NCBI RefSeq assembly: GCF_963583255.1
Contig: NC_084807.1
Span: 26,982,381 to 27,046,380 of the forward strand
From: Pyrus communis
Lineage: Eukaryota; Streptophyta; Magnoliopsida; Rosales; Rosaceae
Reading direction: 5' to 3'
DNA length: 64,000 nucleotides
How positions within the stretch are numbered: the stretch's first letter is position 1; each line of letters starts with the position of its first letter. Both the position numbers and the translations under genes were made by a program. Positions 31,573-42,672 of this stretch are shown here, piece by piece. The notes beneath the pieces are model-generated. The model worked only from the letters and a program-made list of their open reading frames with translations, was not told the DNA's origin and searched no databases.

Positions 31573-33044
31573 TAAATAATGAAGGATCAAGATCAATAGT
31601 GAAGGAAGCTAGTGAGCTATTGGGGTCCTTCTTCCTACCAAACTTCAGCAACATAGCCGTTCAATACAAAGCAGCTAAACGATGACAGAAACATTTCTTA
31701 AGAAAAGGGAAAGTGATTTCCACACGATCATTTTCTTGTTAAGCCTTTTGTGTGCAGAAGTAAAAGAAGAGTGAGAAAATCATTTCATATTTTTATTAAA
31801 TCAATAAGCAATTACATCAACTATAAATCCTCAATTTTAAGTACGAAAATCCAAACAACGAAAAGGAAAACGAGCTAAAAAATGGGCAGTGTATATCCAG
31901 GACCATTCCAAGCAGATATTTGATACACATAATTAATTCATAGAGAATTGGTAAACTATTTGCAGTTTGCCATTTAGAAGTGAGTTCAAGTGAGACTTCT
32001 TTATAAAAATTACAGGTATCAAGAAGTTGCATTTGGATATATAACTTTGTGTGTTGATGGTGGCCATCCAACACTCCAACTTGGTCAAACTAGTAATCAC
32101 TGTACTGGTGAATACGAGGACGAAACACTCCTCAATAAGCAGAAGAACAAATCAAGGTCTTGAAATTAAAGTTTTGATATAGATTTGGTGCCATTCCCTA
32201 AAATTGGTGTCAGCATCCACAGTTATTCAGTAATAATGTCTTAAACATGGCATAGATATCCAATTGCAATGAATTAAAGTGATGGCAAGCAATATAAACA
32301 TATTTAAGAGTCACTGATCTCAACTGATGGCCATAGTCCTACTGTCAATTATCCTCCAAACCTATTTCAACCACATTTGAGCACTAAAACAATATTGTGA
32401 AGTGACATCTTGAGACTAGTCATATCCATTTTCCACGACAGTATGACACAACTTTCCAATTAGTGTCTAATTTCCATCGTTGTGGCCACCTAAATTTCGT
32501 GTTTATAATTTTGAGGAGATTATAATGCATTAATTTCTTTAAGGAATAATTTATTTTCTACAGTTAAGTTTGACATAATTCTTTTATTTCTTCCTTCACC
32601 ATAAGGGCACCACCATCACACTCCTATCAATAGACATGTATTATGATACTTTTGGTTACGCGTTTTTTATTAAAATAATAAACATCGTTGAGATTATATT
32701 GATAACATGTACGTACAATTTTTAGATTACAATGGTATAAAAAAAACATATTGACTTGATGGCAGAAGAGACGTCCATGGACACCATGGAATGTAAACAA
32801 GCAAGTCTAGCCCATGATTTATATTAGGGGATCTTGATGGGCCAAGTTTGGACCCCAACAAGGGCTTATGCCGTGAGTCAGGCAATGGGTTAAATGTTTT
32901 AATTAATGGTTAACCATTCAATATATTAAGCCCAAGTTTAAACAAGATGGAAACACTACTGGCGGTGGCGGCAAAGTCGATGAACAACTTCGACTTTCTG
33001 CCTCAAATCCGATTCAAATTTAACCAAAACCAACGCCGTCCCTC
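31573..33044. other. Upstream region of the intact PPR gene
   Basis: No other gene was recognised. AT-rich up to about 32,930; the last 100 bp are balanced in composition and probably the PPR leader. Confidence 0.45.
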
Positions 33045-34853
33045 ATGAAACTCGCGAGACCCATTACGCGCCACTTCACCACCTCCACGGTGGTTCAAAA
33101 ATCAGAGCGAGTGGCTGCCGGACCAATCACCTTGAGTTCAATCAAAGAGCTTCACGCACACCTTATCAGAACCCACCTCCAAAAAGACCCATCATCTTCC
33201 ATCGCCGAGGTTACCAGAGTTTACGCGCTATCTCCGCCGTATTTAAACAAAGCCCATTTAGTCTTCGATCAAATAGAGCGACCCACATTTTTGGTTTGGA
33301 ATCATATGATCCGTGGATTGTCACAGAGTGAGAAACCAGGTGAAGCAATTCACATGTATAATCGTATGTACCTTCAAGGATTGGCCGGGAATCATGTGAC
33401 TTTTATATTCGTTTTCAAGGCTTGTGGTCGAGCTTCTGATATTGGAAATGGGAAAAGGGTCCATGGACATGCGGTCAAACTTGGGTTCGAGTCGTATCTT
33501 TTTGTATCCAATGCATTAATTTTAATGTATGCGTCTTGTGGTGGTCTGGGCTTTGCGCATAAACTGTTTGACGGAATGTGTCAGAGAGATTTGGTCTCTT
33601 GGAATTCTTTGATATGTGGATATAGTCTGTGCAATAGGTTTAAGGAGGTTTTGGGTCTGTTTAAGGCAATGAGGGCAGGGAATGTGACGGCTGATGCGGT
33701 GACGATGGTGAAAGTTATTTTGGCGTGTAATTACTTGGGTGAATGGGAGTTTGCTGATTCTGTGGTTCAGTATATTGAAGAAAATCATGTTAGGATTGAT
33801 GTTTACTTGGGGAACACTATGATAGATATGTATGGACGGCGTGGTTTGGCGAATTTGGCTTGGGAAGTATTTGATCGGATGCGTGAAAGAAATATAGTTT
33901 CGTGGAATGCCATGATCACGGGATATGCAAAAGTGGGAAACTTGGTTAATGCAAGAAAGCTTTTCAATGAGATGCCGAAGAGAAATGTGGTGTCTTGGAC
34001 TTCCATGATCACTTGTTACTCTCAAGCTAATCAACATACTGAGGCAGTGAGTCTTTTTCAAGAAATGATGGCAGCTGATGTGAGACCGGATGAAATAACC
34101 ATTGCTAGTGTGCTTTCTGCTTGTGCCCGTGTGGGTTCACTTGATGTGGGAGAGGCTGTCCACGACTACATAAAGAAGCATGGAGTGAAAACAGATAGTT
34201 ATGTAGGAAATACTTTGATAGATATGTATTGCAAATGTGGGATGGTTGAGAAGGCAATGGAGGTGTTCCAATGGATGGAAAAGAAAGACGCTGTGTCATG
34301 GACTTCCGTAATTTCAGGCCTTGCTGTGAACGGTTTTGCAGATTCTGCACTCGAATTCTTCTCGCGGATGCTGAGAGAAGGTGTTCGACCAACTCATGGA
34401 ACATTTGTTGGGATTTTGTTAGCTTGTGCTCATGCGGGTTTGGTAGAGAAAGGATTGGAATATTTTGAAAGCATGGAAAAGATTCATGGACTGATGCCAG
34501 AAATGAAACACTACGGATGTGTTGTGGATCTTTTGAGCCGGTCTGGAAAACTAGAGAAGGCTTATGAGTTCATACAAAATATGCCCGTTGTTCCAAATGT
34601 CGTAGTATGGAGGATATTGCTGAGTGCTTGCAAGGTTCATGGAAATGTGGCCCTAGCTGAGAGTGTCACAGCCAAGCTTGTTGAACTGGATCCTTCTAAC
34701 AGTGGGAATTACATTCTCTCATCGAGTACTTACGCAGGTTCGGATAGATGGGATGATGCTCTGAGAATGAGAGAATTGATGGGTCAGAGCAAAGTGCAAA
34801 AGCCATTTGGTCGTAGTGCCATCGAAATAGACGGCATATTTTCGAACTCTTAG
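33045..34853 (+). CDS. PPR protein, PLS class with E domain
   Basis: An intronless gene for 602 residues, typical of plant PPR genes. The N-terminus MKLARPITRHFTTSTVVQKS is rich in Arg, Ser and Thr with no acidic residue, suggesting a mitochondrial (or plastid) transit peptide. P, L and S motifs follow from about residue 80 to 510, e.g. VFDRMRERNIVSWNAMITGY, LFNEMPKRNVVSWTSMITCY and TFVGILLACAHAGLVEKGLE. The E region starts about residue 515 (VVVWRILLSACKVHGNVALA) and stops shortly after SAIEIDG. The usual continuation HEFxxGDxSHP of the E+ motif is absent, as is a DYW deaminase. Such proteins bind specific organellar transcripts and, if they act in editing, recruit a DYW partner. The RNA target cannot be told. 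No frame damage is visible. Confidence 0.95.
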   Translation: MKLARPITRHFTTSTVVQKSERVAAGPITLSSIKELHAHLIRTHLQKDPSSSIAEVTRVYALSPPYLNKAHLVFDQIERPTFLVWNHMIRGLSQSEKPGEAIHMYNRMYLQGLAGNHVTFIFVFKACGRASDIGNGKRVHGHAVKLGFESYLFVSNALILMYASCGGLGFAHKLFDGMCQRDLVSWNSLICGYSLCNRFKEVLGLFKAMRAGNVTADAVTMVKVILACNYLGEWEFADSVVQYIEENHVRIDVYLGNTMIDMYGRRGLANLAWEVFDRMRERNIVSWNAMITGYAKVGNLVNARKLFNEMPKRNVVSWTSMITCYSQANQHTEAVSLFQEMMAADVRPDEITIASVLSACARVGSLDVGEAVHDYIKKHGVKTDSYVGNTLIDMYCKCGMVEKAMEVFQWMEKKDAVSWTSVISGLAVNGFADSALEFFSRMLREGVRPTHGTFVGILLACAHAGLVEKGLEYFESMEKIHGLMPEMKHYGCVVDLLSRSGKLEKAYEFIQNMPVVPNVVVWRILLSACKVHGNVALAESVTAKLVELDPSNSGNYILSSSTYAGSDRWDDALRMRELMGQSKVQKPFGRSAIEIDGIFSNS

Positions 34854-34971
34854 AATTTGGGACTCACTTGATTGCATATGAGCATTAGCAATCGCTTATC
34901 TGCTCAACATCGCATTGACACAGCTACTCTCGGAAGAGATATATTGCAATTGAGGTTTATCTCTAAAAAGT

Positions 34972-35160
34972 TGCAGTGTTTTCGAATTTCGGTCTGATTC
35001 CTGAGAGGACAAAGTAGTGAGGGTTTGGAAAGTTGGAAGTTTGATTTCAAGTGAAAAATGTGGCTTTACGATGGAGAGGCACGACGTGCAGAGAAACCAT
35101 TGTGTTCTAGTTATACCTTCATAAGATCTCGGCTACAGAACAGTAGCAGTTATGCAGAAC
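34972..35160 (+). repeat. Relic of an SDH 3' UTR downstream of the PPR gene
   Basis: This segment aligns with the 3' flank of SDH copy 1 (41083-41231). Shared pieces in order are GAATTTCGG, TGAGAGGACA, TTGGAAA then TTGGAAGTT, GAAAAATG, a GA(C/T)GT(G/A)CAGAGA block, TATACCTTCAT, and CAGTAG. No SDH coding sequence precedes it. It suggests a former SDH copy here or an ancient segmental duplication. Confidence 0.7.
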
Positions 35161-36300
35161 GACAAGATTGACTGACAGCATACGACGTGTGAAGGACCCT
35201 TCACATGTGATATTCATTAGTGCGTGTTTGCTTATGTCTATACGTTTATATTATAATATGTAAATTGATAACATGGTAATAGAAGAAAAATTGATAAATA
35301 AGTTAGCCTTACTGACAACCAATATATAGTATGTACACAAAAAAATTTCAACGCATACGGCTTGTCGTATACACTCATCTTTCTTCAACCTTATGCCTTG
35401 TATTCTTTTCATTTTTTACAAGTCAATGTCCATTTCATATCACAAAACTACGATGACCATGATTTATTAATTATAATTCAGAAATCTAACGTACTTCTTA
35501 TCGTATTAAGAAATTAGAAATTCGGACAAACCATATATATCATGGTGACGTCTTCCTGCATGTGCACAAGTCAGACAAACACAACGCAGCACAACACAAG
35601 GAGCGCCCGACTCTTGTGCCCGTGGAAACTAAATACCAAGTTGTTTTTTAAAATTAAAAAAAAAAAAAGAAAAAAAAAAGAAGAAGAAGTAAATACCAAG
35701 TTAAACAACCAATAGACCTTGAATAAATCGTTAAAAAATAATCCAACTATATATGTCACACCGACGCACCACCAACTATTTATTATACCATATAGTAGGA
35801 GTAGCATATTCCACGCATATGGTTCAGAGGCCATTCAACCCACTACAGACCTCTGTGTCCGAGGTATGTAGATCAAAAAATTTGGAGCACTCAATTTCAA
35901 TCTTATGTCTTATATTAGTTCACCTTATTAACTCACTTAACAAAAATTTAAATTTGAACAATTTAAATTTTACTGTTAAATTTCCTTTTCTCTCTTGAAC
36001 GATTTGAATTTTTCGATCCTAAGTGCTGGACATAGAGATCGGAGTGGATTCAAATCCCTAGGTTGTAGACTCAATTTTTATCATTAAACATATTTGACTA
36101 ATGAAGCTGACATCATTAAGAAAAGGCAATAAAACGAGCATTATCTCATAAGCATGCATCCTTTGGTTCCACGCACAATAGGGCATCTCCCTTGAAATAT
36201 TATTATTTAGGGTTTGGCATCACGAGAGACAGTTGGCGCTGACTCGTATCTGACTAGACACTTGCGTGTCATACATTTTCCCTTATTGTTATGGAAGAAA
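35161..36300. other. Gene-free region
   Basis: AT-rich, with an A/G-rich low-complexity tract at about 35649-35690. No gene was recognised. Confidence 0.45.
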
Positions 36301-36460
36301 GAGAAATGCTAAAAATATATTTTTAAAAATAAATTTTTTATGAATTTTTTGTCAATTCATATTTTTGGTATAATATTTTATAATATTAACATAAAAATTA
36401 ACGTGAAATTGTAAAATGAGAGAGAATACATGAAGAGAAAGAGCATTCTTAGCATTTCTC
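36301..36460. mobile_element. MITE with GAGAAATGCTAA ends
   Basis: GAGAAATGCTAA at the left and its inverse TTAGCATTTCTC at the right bound a 160-bp AT-rich segment. The element at 60019-60164 has the same end type. The target duplication is not clear. Confidence 0.65.
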
Positions 36461-37567
36461 TTTTTGGAATCCAAATATTGACCTTTCTGCAGATAGTTGC
36501 ACATTTTAAATCTGCAAATGGTTCGTGGACCATCGTGTGGGTAGGTTTGTGTGATTCAATGGTCGCAAAATATCATCCCATATATTATTCACGTGGAAGT
36601 TAGTCAGCGCGAGGCGTGCCACAAAACCTAGCCCGACAACAGAGAGCTCGTGTGGTCCTCAATAACTTGTACGAAAACGGAAACACGTGACTTTTCGGAG
36701 AGAAGATTTATAACAAAGAACGTGATTGTATTTCAATTTAATCAAGCATTCCCATGTTAAGTTTGTCTGTTTGTAACGCTACTAAATCGGTCTCATTTCA
36801 GCTAGTGTAGGTAAGTTTTTAACAGTAGCTAGGGAACTCCTCCTATAAGCCTGGTAAGCCCATCTATTTTTTTGAGAAAATGTACGATATTTATTGAATA
36901 AGAAACAACGTACAATCTACGAGGATATGGACCCATAATAGGTCTCGATAAAAACTTTAATAGAAATTTCAACCCGGACGAAGGGAAAAAAAAATGTCCC
37001 ACAAAAAAAATAAAGAAACGAACTATCCTCCAAAAATACAATCAAGTAAGAACTACATATTGCATCCAAGATTAAGTCCAATGCACCAAGTATTCTCCAT
37101 GGCACACCCTAATCCCGCAGAAGCAAGGCGATGGGCGACGTGATTAGCTTAGCGACGGACTGGACATAATTTGGACTTGGATCTTAATGAAAAGAAGAAA
37201 AACAAATTTCTTGCTTGTAATTAAAGAGTTGATATTGGATAATTTGGTGAAACTTGCACTAGTTAAAGAAAAATCAGGATTATAGGATAATTACGTCAAA
37301 TTAGGTGAAATATTCAAATGTGGGGTTAAAGAAAAATCATGTATTTGATTTCCTACAATTATCTTTTGATTGATTGGTGAATCAGCATGTTTATCTCATG
37401 GCTAAATTGTGGATAACGAAGTTATTTAATCCATAAAACTATCCTTCTTTGGTAGCAAAATTAATAAGATGATTATATCCTGATTGAATGATCTCATATC
37501 TATTCACAAAGAAAATGATCCACATGTATTAAACAACTGATCTCATATTTGAGGTAATTACTTTAAA
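36461..37567. other. Gene-free region
   Basis: No gene or clear element was found. Open frames on the minus strand near 36.9-37.1 kb are short and show no family resemblance. Confidence 0.4.
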
Positions 37568-37845
37568 GGCATACTTGTTGATTTACTCCCTGATTTTGTA
37601 TGGAGCTGCTAATTTTTTCTTTAAATTTAATTTTAGCTGATTATCTCCATAATTAGCTCATTTTTCCTTGAACATTAATTTTATCCGATTACCCACCTGA
37701 ACTTTTATATATAGCCAATTTCCCCTGACAATTAGATTTTAAAAAATTTCATCTATCTTGATCACGCAGATAATCGGCTAAAATTAAAATTCAAAATAAA
37801 ATTAATAGTTTTATACAAGTTCGAGAGGTAAATCAACAATACCTC
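37568..37845. mobile_element. Degenerate relative of the 30.5-kb MULE MITE
   Basis: Inverted ends built on TTGTTGATTTAC (left GGCATACTTGTTGATTTACT; right complement GAGGTATTGTTGATTTACCT), and internal phrases of the type CTGAACTTTTATATATAGCC, as in the arms of 30480-31354. No intact 9-bp duplication. Confidence 0.55.
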
Positions 37846-37977
37846 TTCAAATGTTTCTCGTTTTGGTTACATCATCTAAATCATCTTTCAAAGATATTAC
37901 TAACCAAAATTAAATCCATTACTAATCAAAATTAAGTTCTCTGTGGGGACAACATGCAGGATAATACGGAAGTCTGC

Positions 37978-38038
37978 TTACGTGAATCTGACTGTGCATT
38001 TCGTGGAATACACTCACCAGTCATTAATATCCGTTGAG
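37978..38038 (+). promoter_or_regulatory. Conserved SDH-upstream block, copy a
   Basis: Contains TACGTGAATCTGACTGTGCA, then TCGTGGAAT and, after about 20 bp, AATATCCGTTGA. It lies about 1.34 kb before the SDH copy 1 start. Matching blocks occur at 53567, 58571 and 59656. ACGTG is an ABRE/G-box core, but function is unproven. Confidence 0.6.
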
Positions 38039-38238
38039 GAAAATCATGCATCCTTACGGTACTTGCTAATTCAGTTACTTCCAATCAGGAATAATTTTAT
38101 ACTCATATTTATGTACCGTTGAAAAATTAATTACTACTTAATGGTATTTATGAGAAATTTTTCTGTATAACTGTAACATCGTGTAGTAATTGTTCCATTC
38201 GTATCGTCATGTTATAACATGTTTATTAGGGTTTAGAA

Positions 38239-38377
38239 TAGTGTTATTCACACTTTTTTACCTCCTATACATCCTTATTAATTTTTAATCATTGATCTTC
38301 TTTAATTTATTCGATCCGACAATACAAAGTTATGCTGGGTCTGTGAGAGTTAAAATGTGTGTGTGTGGATAACACTA
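38239..38377. mobile_element. hAT-like MITE (family B) in the SDH copy 1 upstream region
   Basis: TAGTGTTATTCACAC at the left and its inverse GTGTGGATAACACTA at the right. Internal phrase ATTCGATCCGACAATACAAA is shared with the second tandem copy that follows. Confidence 0.65.
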
Positions 38378-38594
38378 CCTTATAAATAATATCATGACCG
38401 TAATACTCAAATTTTCTTTGATTTGAGGTGTAGTTTACCTCCTATACACCCTTATTAATTTTTAGTTATTGATATTTTTCAATTCATTCGATCCGACAGT
38501 ACAAAGTTAAGCCAGATATGTGTCTAGATAGCACTTCGTTATAAATAACATCGTGACTGTAATACTCAAAATTTCTTGTATTTGAGGTGTAGGA
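38261..38594. repeat. Direct tandem duplication, period 177 bp
   Basis: The unit starting CCTCCTATACATCCTTATTA at 38261 recurs from 38438 with moderate divergence. Both copies end with a TAATACTCAAA(A/T)TTT...TTTGAGGTGTAG phrase. It includes most of the MITE at 38239, so the duplication came after that insertion. Confidence 0.75.
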
Positions 38595-39227
38595 AACTAG
38601 GCTTCCAAAATTCCATTGCCCATAAATGAGGGAAATATGCAAAGGTGTGATGTAACAGTCTAACACATGGCGGTATTAAATTTGGGAAAACCATAATATC
38701 TATAAATTGTTATCTGTACTCTAAAATTTATTAACGCTTCAAAATTTTTATTTTGCACTTTAATTTTTTTATATTAAAAAATATACTCGTGAGAAATATG
38801 AGATTTTTTTAGTACAATAACAGTTTCGTATCTGTGAGGGATCTAATTTTTAATATATAACTAATTTTCAGAAACTTTCAAAGTCACAAATGTAGTGTTA
38901 TATCAAGTTTATATCCTGCTATCATGTAATTTTTGACATCTCAATTACAAGTAAGTTATTTTCACATCAAAGGCGGGAGAAATTAGGCTTCAAGATCCCA
39001 ATCACCATGAAAATTCCAACCCCTAGAAAAGGATGGAAAAAAGTGTGATGGTAACGGACCATAATACAGTTAATACTTTGGTTTTGGATTATTCTCGATA
39101 GTGGATATAAATATATAAATATATGCATATTAGATTTCACCGTAAATGATTTTATAATCTATATATTGCAACTTGGACCAAATCTTAATTTTATAATTCC
39201 ATATGCCCACTGGCTTTCAACCCTAAG

Positions 39228-39235
39228 TATAAATA
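39228..39235 (+). promoter_or_regulatory. TATA box of SDH copy 1
   Basis: TATAAATA, 148 bp before the ATG. The leader ends in a long A-rich tract (39340-39375) just before the start codon. Confidence 0.7.
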
Positions 39236-39375
39236 TTACACCAAGAACCGCTCTGTTCCCATCAGAAAAGAAACCGACTCCGCGTCTGGCTTCTTTTATT
39301 TTGGGTGCAAACCTACTCTCTGTATTTCAAACACACGGAAAAAAAAAAAAGAAAAAAAAAAAAGCAAGCAAAAAA

Positions 39376-41071
39376 ATGGGTAAGGGAGGCAAAGCTGCTG
39401 AGCCAGAAAACATGGGTGCTTGGCTTCTTGGTGTTAACAACATCAAGATCCAACCTTTCAAGCTTCCCAGTGTGGGTATGCACCAACCCTAAATCTTTTT
39501 ATTTCGTTGCAGTTTCCTTTCGGTTTTTAGTTTTCAGACGAGATATTTATGATCATATTGGGTTACATCTTGCTCCATTTTCTTGTATTTCTTAACTTTA
39601 GGGCCGAATGATGTTCGCGTTCGGGTCAAGGCTGTCGGCATTTGTGGAAGTGATGTTCACTACTTCAAGGTTCATCTCCCTTCAATGCCCTTTCCCCTGT
39701 TTTTAATATTTTTTTTTTTTTAATTTTGAATTTTTGATGATTTTAGATGACATTGTTCATTCCTGAAATAAGAATGAAATCAAAGCAGAAACATTGATAA
39801 TTTTCTCTGTTATATCCGACAGCTCCGTACTAACCACTTAGGTTTTCTCTTTTTTTTGTTTGGGTTCATTTTTCAGACAATGAAATGTGCAGATTTTGAA
39901 GTTAAAGAGCCAATGGTAATTGGCCATGAGTGTGCTGGGATCGTTGAGGAAATCGGGGGCGATGTGAAGCATCTTGCTCTCGGAGATCGTGTGGCGGTAG
40001 AGCCCGGGATCAGCTGCGCACGGTGCCAGCAGTGCAAAGGTGGAAGGTACAATCTCTGCCCGGACATGAAGTTTTTTGCCACCCCACCGGTTCATGGTTC
40101 CTTGGCAAATCAGGTAAAAATATTCACAATCATAGAATTTGGTAGGCTTTGCGCCAGATGGATATTGCAGCATCGCAGACCTTAGGCTTGTCTGATAACC
40201 ATTTCGTTTAACAGATTGTACATCCTGCGGATCTGTGCTTTAAACTCCCGGAGAATGTGAGTTTGGAGGAAGGGGCAATGTGTGAGCCCTTGAGTGTAGG
40301 GGTTCATGCTTGCCGGAGAGCCAATGTCGGTCCGGAATCAACTGTTCTGATCATCGGAGCCGGCCCCATTGGTCTCGTTTCTGTTCTGGCTGCCCGTGCT
40401 TTCGGGTCACCAAGAATTGTCATTGTGGATATGGATGACCAGCGTCTAGCGATGGCGAAGTCTCTTGGTGCTAATGACACCGTCAAAGTTTCGACAAAAA
40501 TGGAAGATTTGGATGATGAAATTGGCCAGATTAAGATAGCCATGAAGTCCGACGTGGATGTGACCTTCGATTGCGTCGGTTTTAACAAAACCATGTCAAC
40601 CGCTCTTGGTGCCACCCGTCCCGGCGGCAAAGTTTGCCTTGTCGGAATGGGACACGGCACGATGACAGTCCCACTTACTCCAGCTGCTGCCAGGTATAAA
40701 GCGACTCCATTTCGTGTCCTTTTTCCAGCTTTTCTCGATAAGAATCGAATCGACCCCTCTCTTGTCCTACATCAATTATTTTTTTTAGGCATTGTGGATC
40801 AATAGTGTAATTGCAAATAACTTTTGTTTGAGTTTTTTTGCTTTTTCTGATAATTAGGGTTTTGTCTTTTGAACACAGGGAGGTTGATGTTGTAGGAATT
40901 TTCCGGTATAAGAACACATGGCCTCTTTGCCTCGAGTTTTTGAGAAGTGGGAGGATCGACGTGAAGCCGCTCATCACGCACCGGTTCGGGTTTAACCAAA
41001 AGGAGGTGGAAGAAGCATTTGAAACCAGTGCCCGTGGGGGAAATGCCATTAAGGTCATGTTTATTTTGTGA
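39376..41071 (+). CDS. SDH: NAD-dependent sorbitol dehydrogenase, copy 1 (five exons)
   Basis: Oxidises sorbitol to fructose with NAD+ in the cytosol of sink tissues. Exons 39376-39475, 39602-39669, 39877-40113, 40215-40693 and 40879-41071 join in phase across GT-AG introns to 358 residues. Zinc-type medium-chain dehydrogenase features: catalytic zinc ligands Cys48 (GICGSDVHY), His73-Glu74 (GHECAG) and Glu159 (MCEP); structural zinc cysteines 103, 106, 109 and 117 ([10 protein letters not shown]...C); nucleotide-binding GAGPIG at 183-188, with an acidic VDMDD end to the second strand that favours NAD. The N-terminus is ten residues shorter than in copies 2 and 3. Against copy 2 roughly nine residues in ten agree by eye. 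No damage to frame, splice sites or active site is seen. It is the only copy here with the full intron set. Confidence 0.96.
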
Positions 41072-41532
41072 AAGATGAGTTACAAGTTTGTGAATTTCGG
41101 ATCCCTTGAGAGGACAGTTGTGATGGCTTGGAAAATTGGAAGTTCATCAATTTATGATGAAAAATGGAGATCAAAACTTGTTGATGTACAGAGACCATAT
41201 ACCTTCATTAAACCTTGGTTCCGACAGTAGTTTTTTTATTAATTTTTTTTCTCGTTTTTACTTTTTAAAAGAGACCCTCAATATCTATGAACTATATATG
41301 TAAGAAGATGCCTAAAGGTTCTTGAATACGAGGCATTTTTTTTACAAGTGGTTTTTATTTAACACAGGGCTCACGGTTGTGGGTTTTTTCCCATTTGTTT
41401 GGAACCATAGATGTACCACAAACACAGTCACATACACTTGGCCATATTGTTGTTAACATATAAAGATAAATTAATGAGAAAATAGAGGAATTCAAAACAA
41501 AATATTTGGTAGAAAAGTACCATCAAGCTCAG
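41072..41532. other. SDH copy 1 3' region
   Basis: Probable 3' UTR to about 41300. The part 41083-41231 is matched by the relic at 34972-35160. The sequence then runs to the 5-bp repeat ctcag bordering solo LTR 2. Confidence 0.5.
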
Positions 41533-42621
41533 TGACACACCTTGACCAAAATCAAGGCATGCTGGCCGTCACATGAAGGTGATGTAACCAAAAGTGCAAG
41601 TGATGTAAGAAAATTGTGAATAAATTAAAACCGAAATTAGAACGTAATTAAACTAATAAAGTGAGTGCGCAATAGTGGGTAGAACCCATAAATTACAATG
41701 TCCAGAGCATAGATAAAAAGTAATGCAGTCAAACTAAAGAAGTACTTATTACACAACTAGAGATAAGTTCCTACGTTAAAAATGGAGATATGTCAAAATC
41801 GCCAGGTAATCAGCTATCTAGGAACTAGAGGGGTGAAAAACAGAAGGGTGAGTGGACACAAAAAAAAAAGAATTTAATAAAACCGTTTGTTTTATGAACA
41901 TACTAACCCCTCGTTGTAAAACAAGTATAGTTCCCCAAAAATCATACTATGTATAAGTATGAAACCAAATGCATGCCAACAATAAATTCAGAAATATGCC
42001 ACAGCAGAATATCTCCACGGCAATATGAATATAATCATGTGCTCAACAAACTATACTAGCACAAAAGTCAGAGTCACCTAATATGACTTGTACGATTGCA
42101 TCTATTACTCATCAATCTATGCTAACACACGAGTCAGAGTCACCTAATGTGACCTGTACAACAGGGCTAGGTGTAATAATATACGCTCTAGTGCTACGAT
42201 CACGTGAAGGTTAGCGCTATGCGCGTCACCTACAAGTCAAAGTCGCCTAATGCAACTTGTACGATAGGGCTAGCACCTACTTGGATCCAAGGTGAGCGTG
42301 TGGTGTGAGGTGAACATCACGTGAAGGACTGGCCTTGGCCCGGGGCAGGAGCACTAACATGGGGTGTAGCAATGATGAGCCATTATATGAAAATGAGCAT
42401 GCCATAACTCAAACATTCCAAACAACACAATAAACTCACCTGAACTTACATGCGCGTCCTGTAGAATTACTTAGCATTTCATAATAACATAGTATTTATG
42501 AGCAGGTAAAATGCATATGAATATGCCATGATCAAATATAAATCTCAACCACCACGACATTACTATAAAAGTAAATAAAACGTGGCATAACATGCATAAA
42601 TCAACTTAAAAGCATTTGTAT

Positions 42622-42672
<51 letters not shown>

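Noticed and set aside
33522..34061. Open frame of 179 residues opposite the PPR gene
   Set aside because: Antisense of a well-supported PPR coding sequence; no family resemblance.
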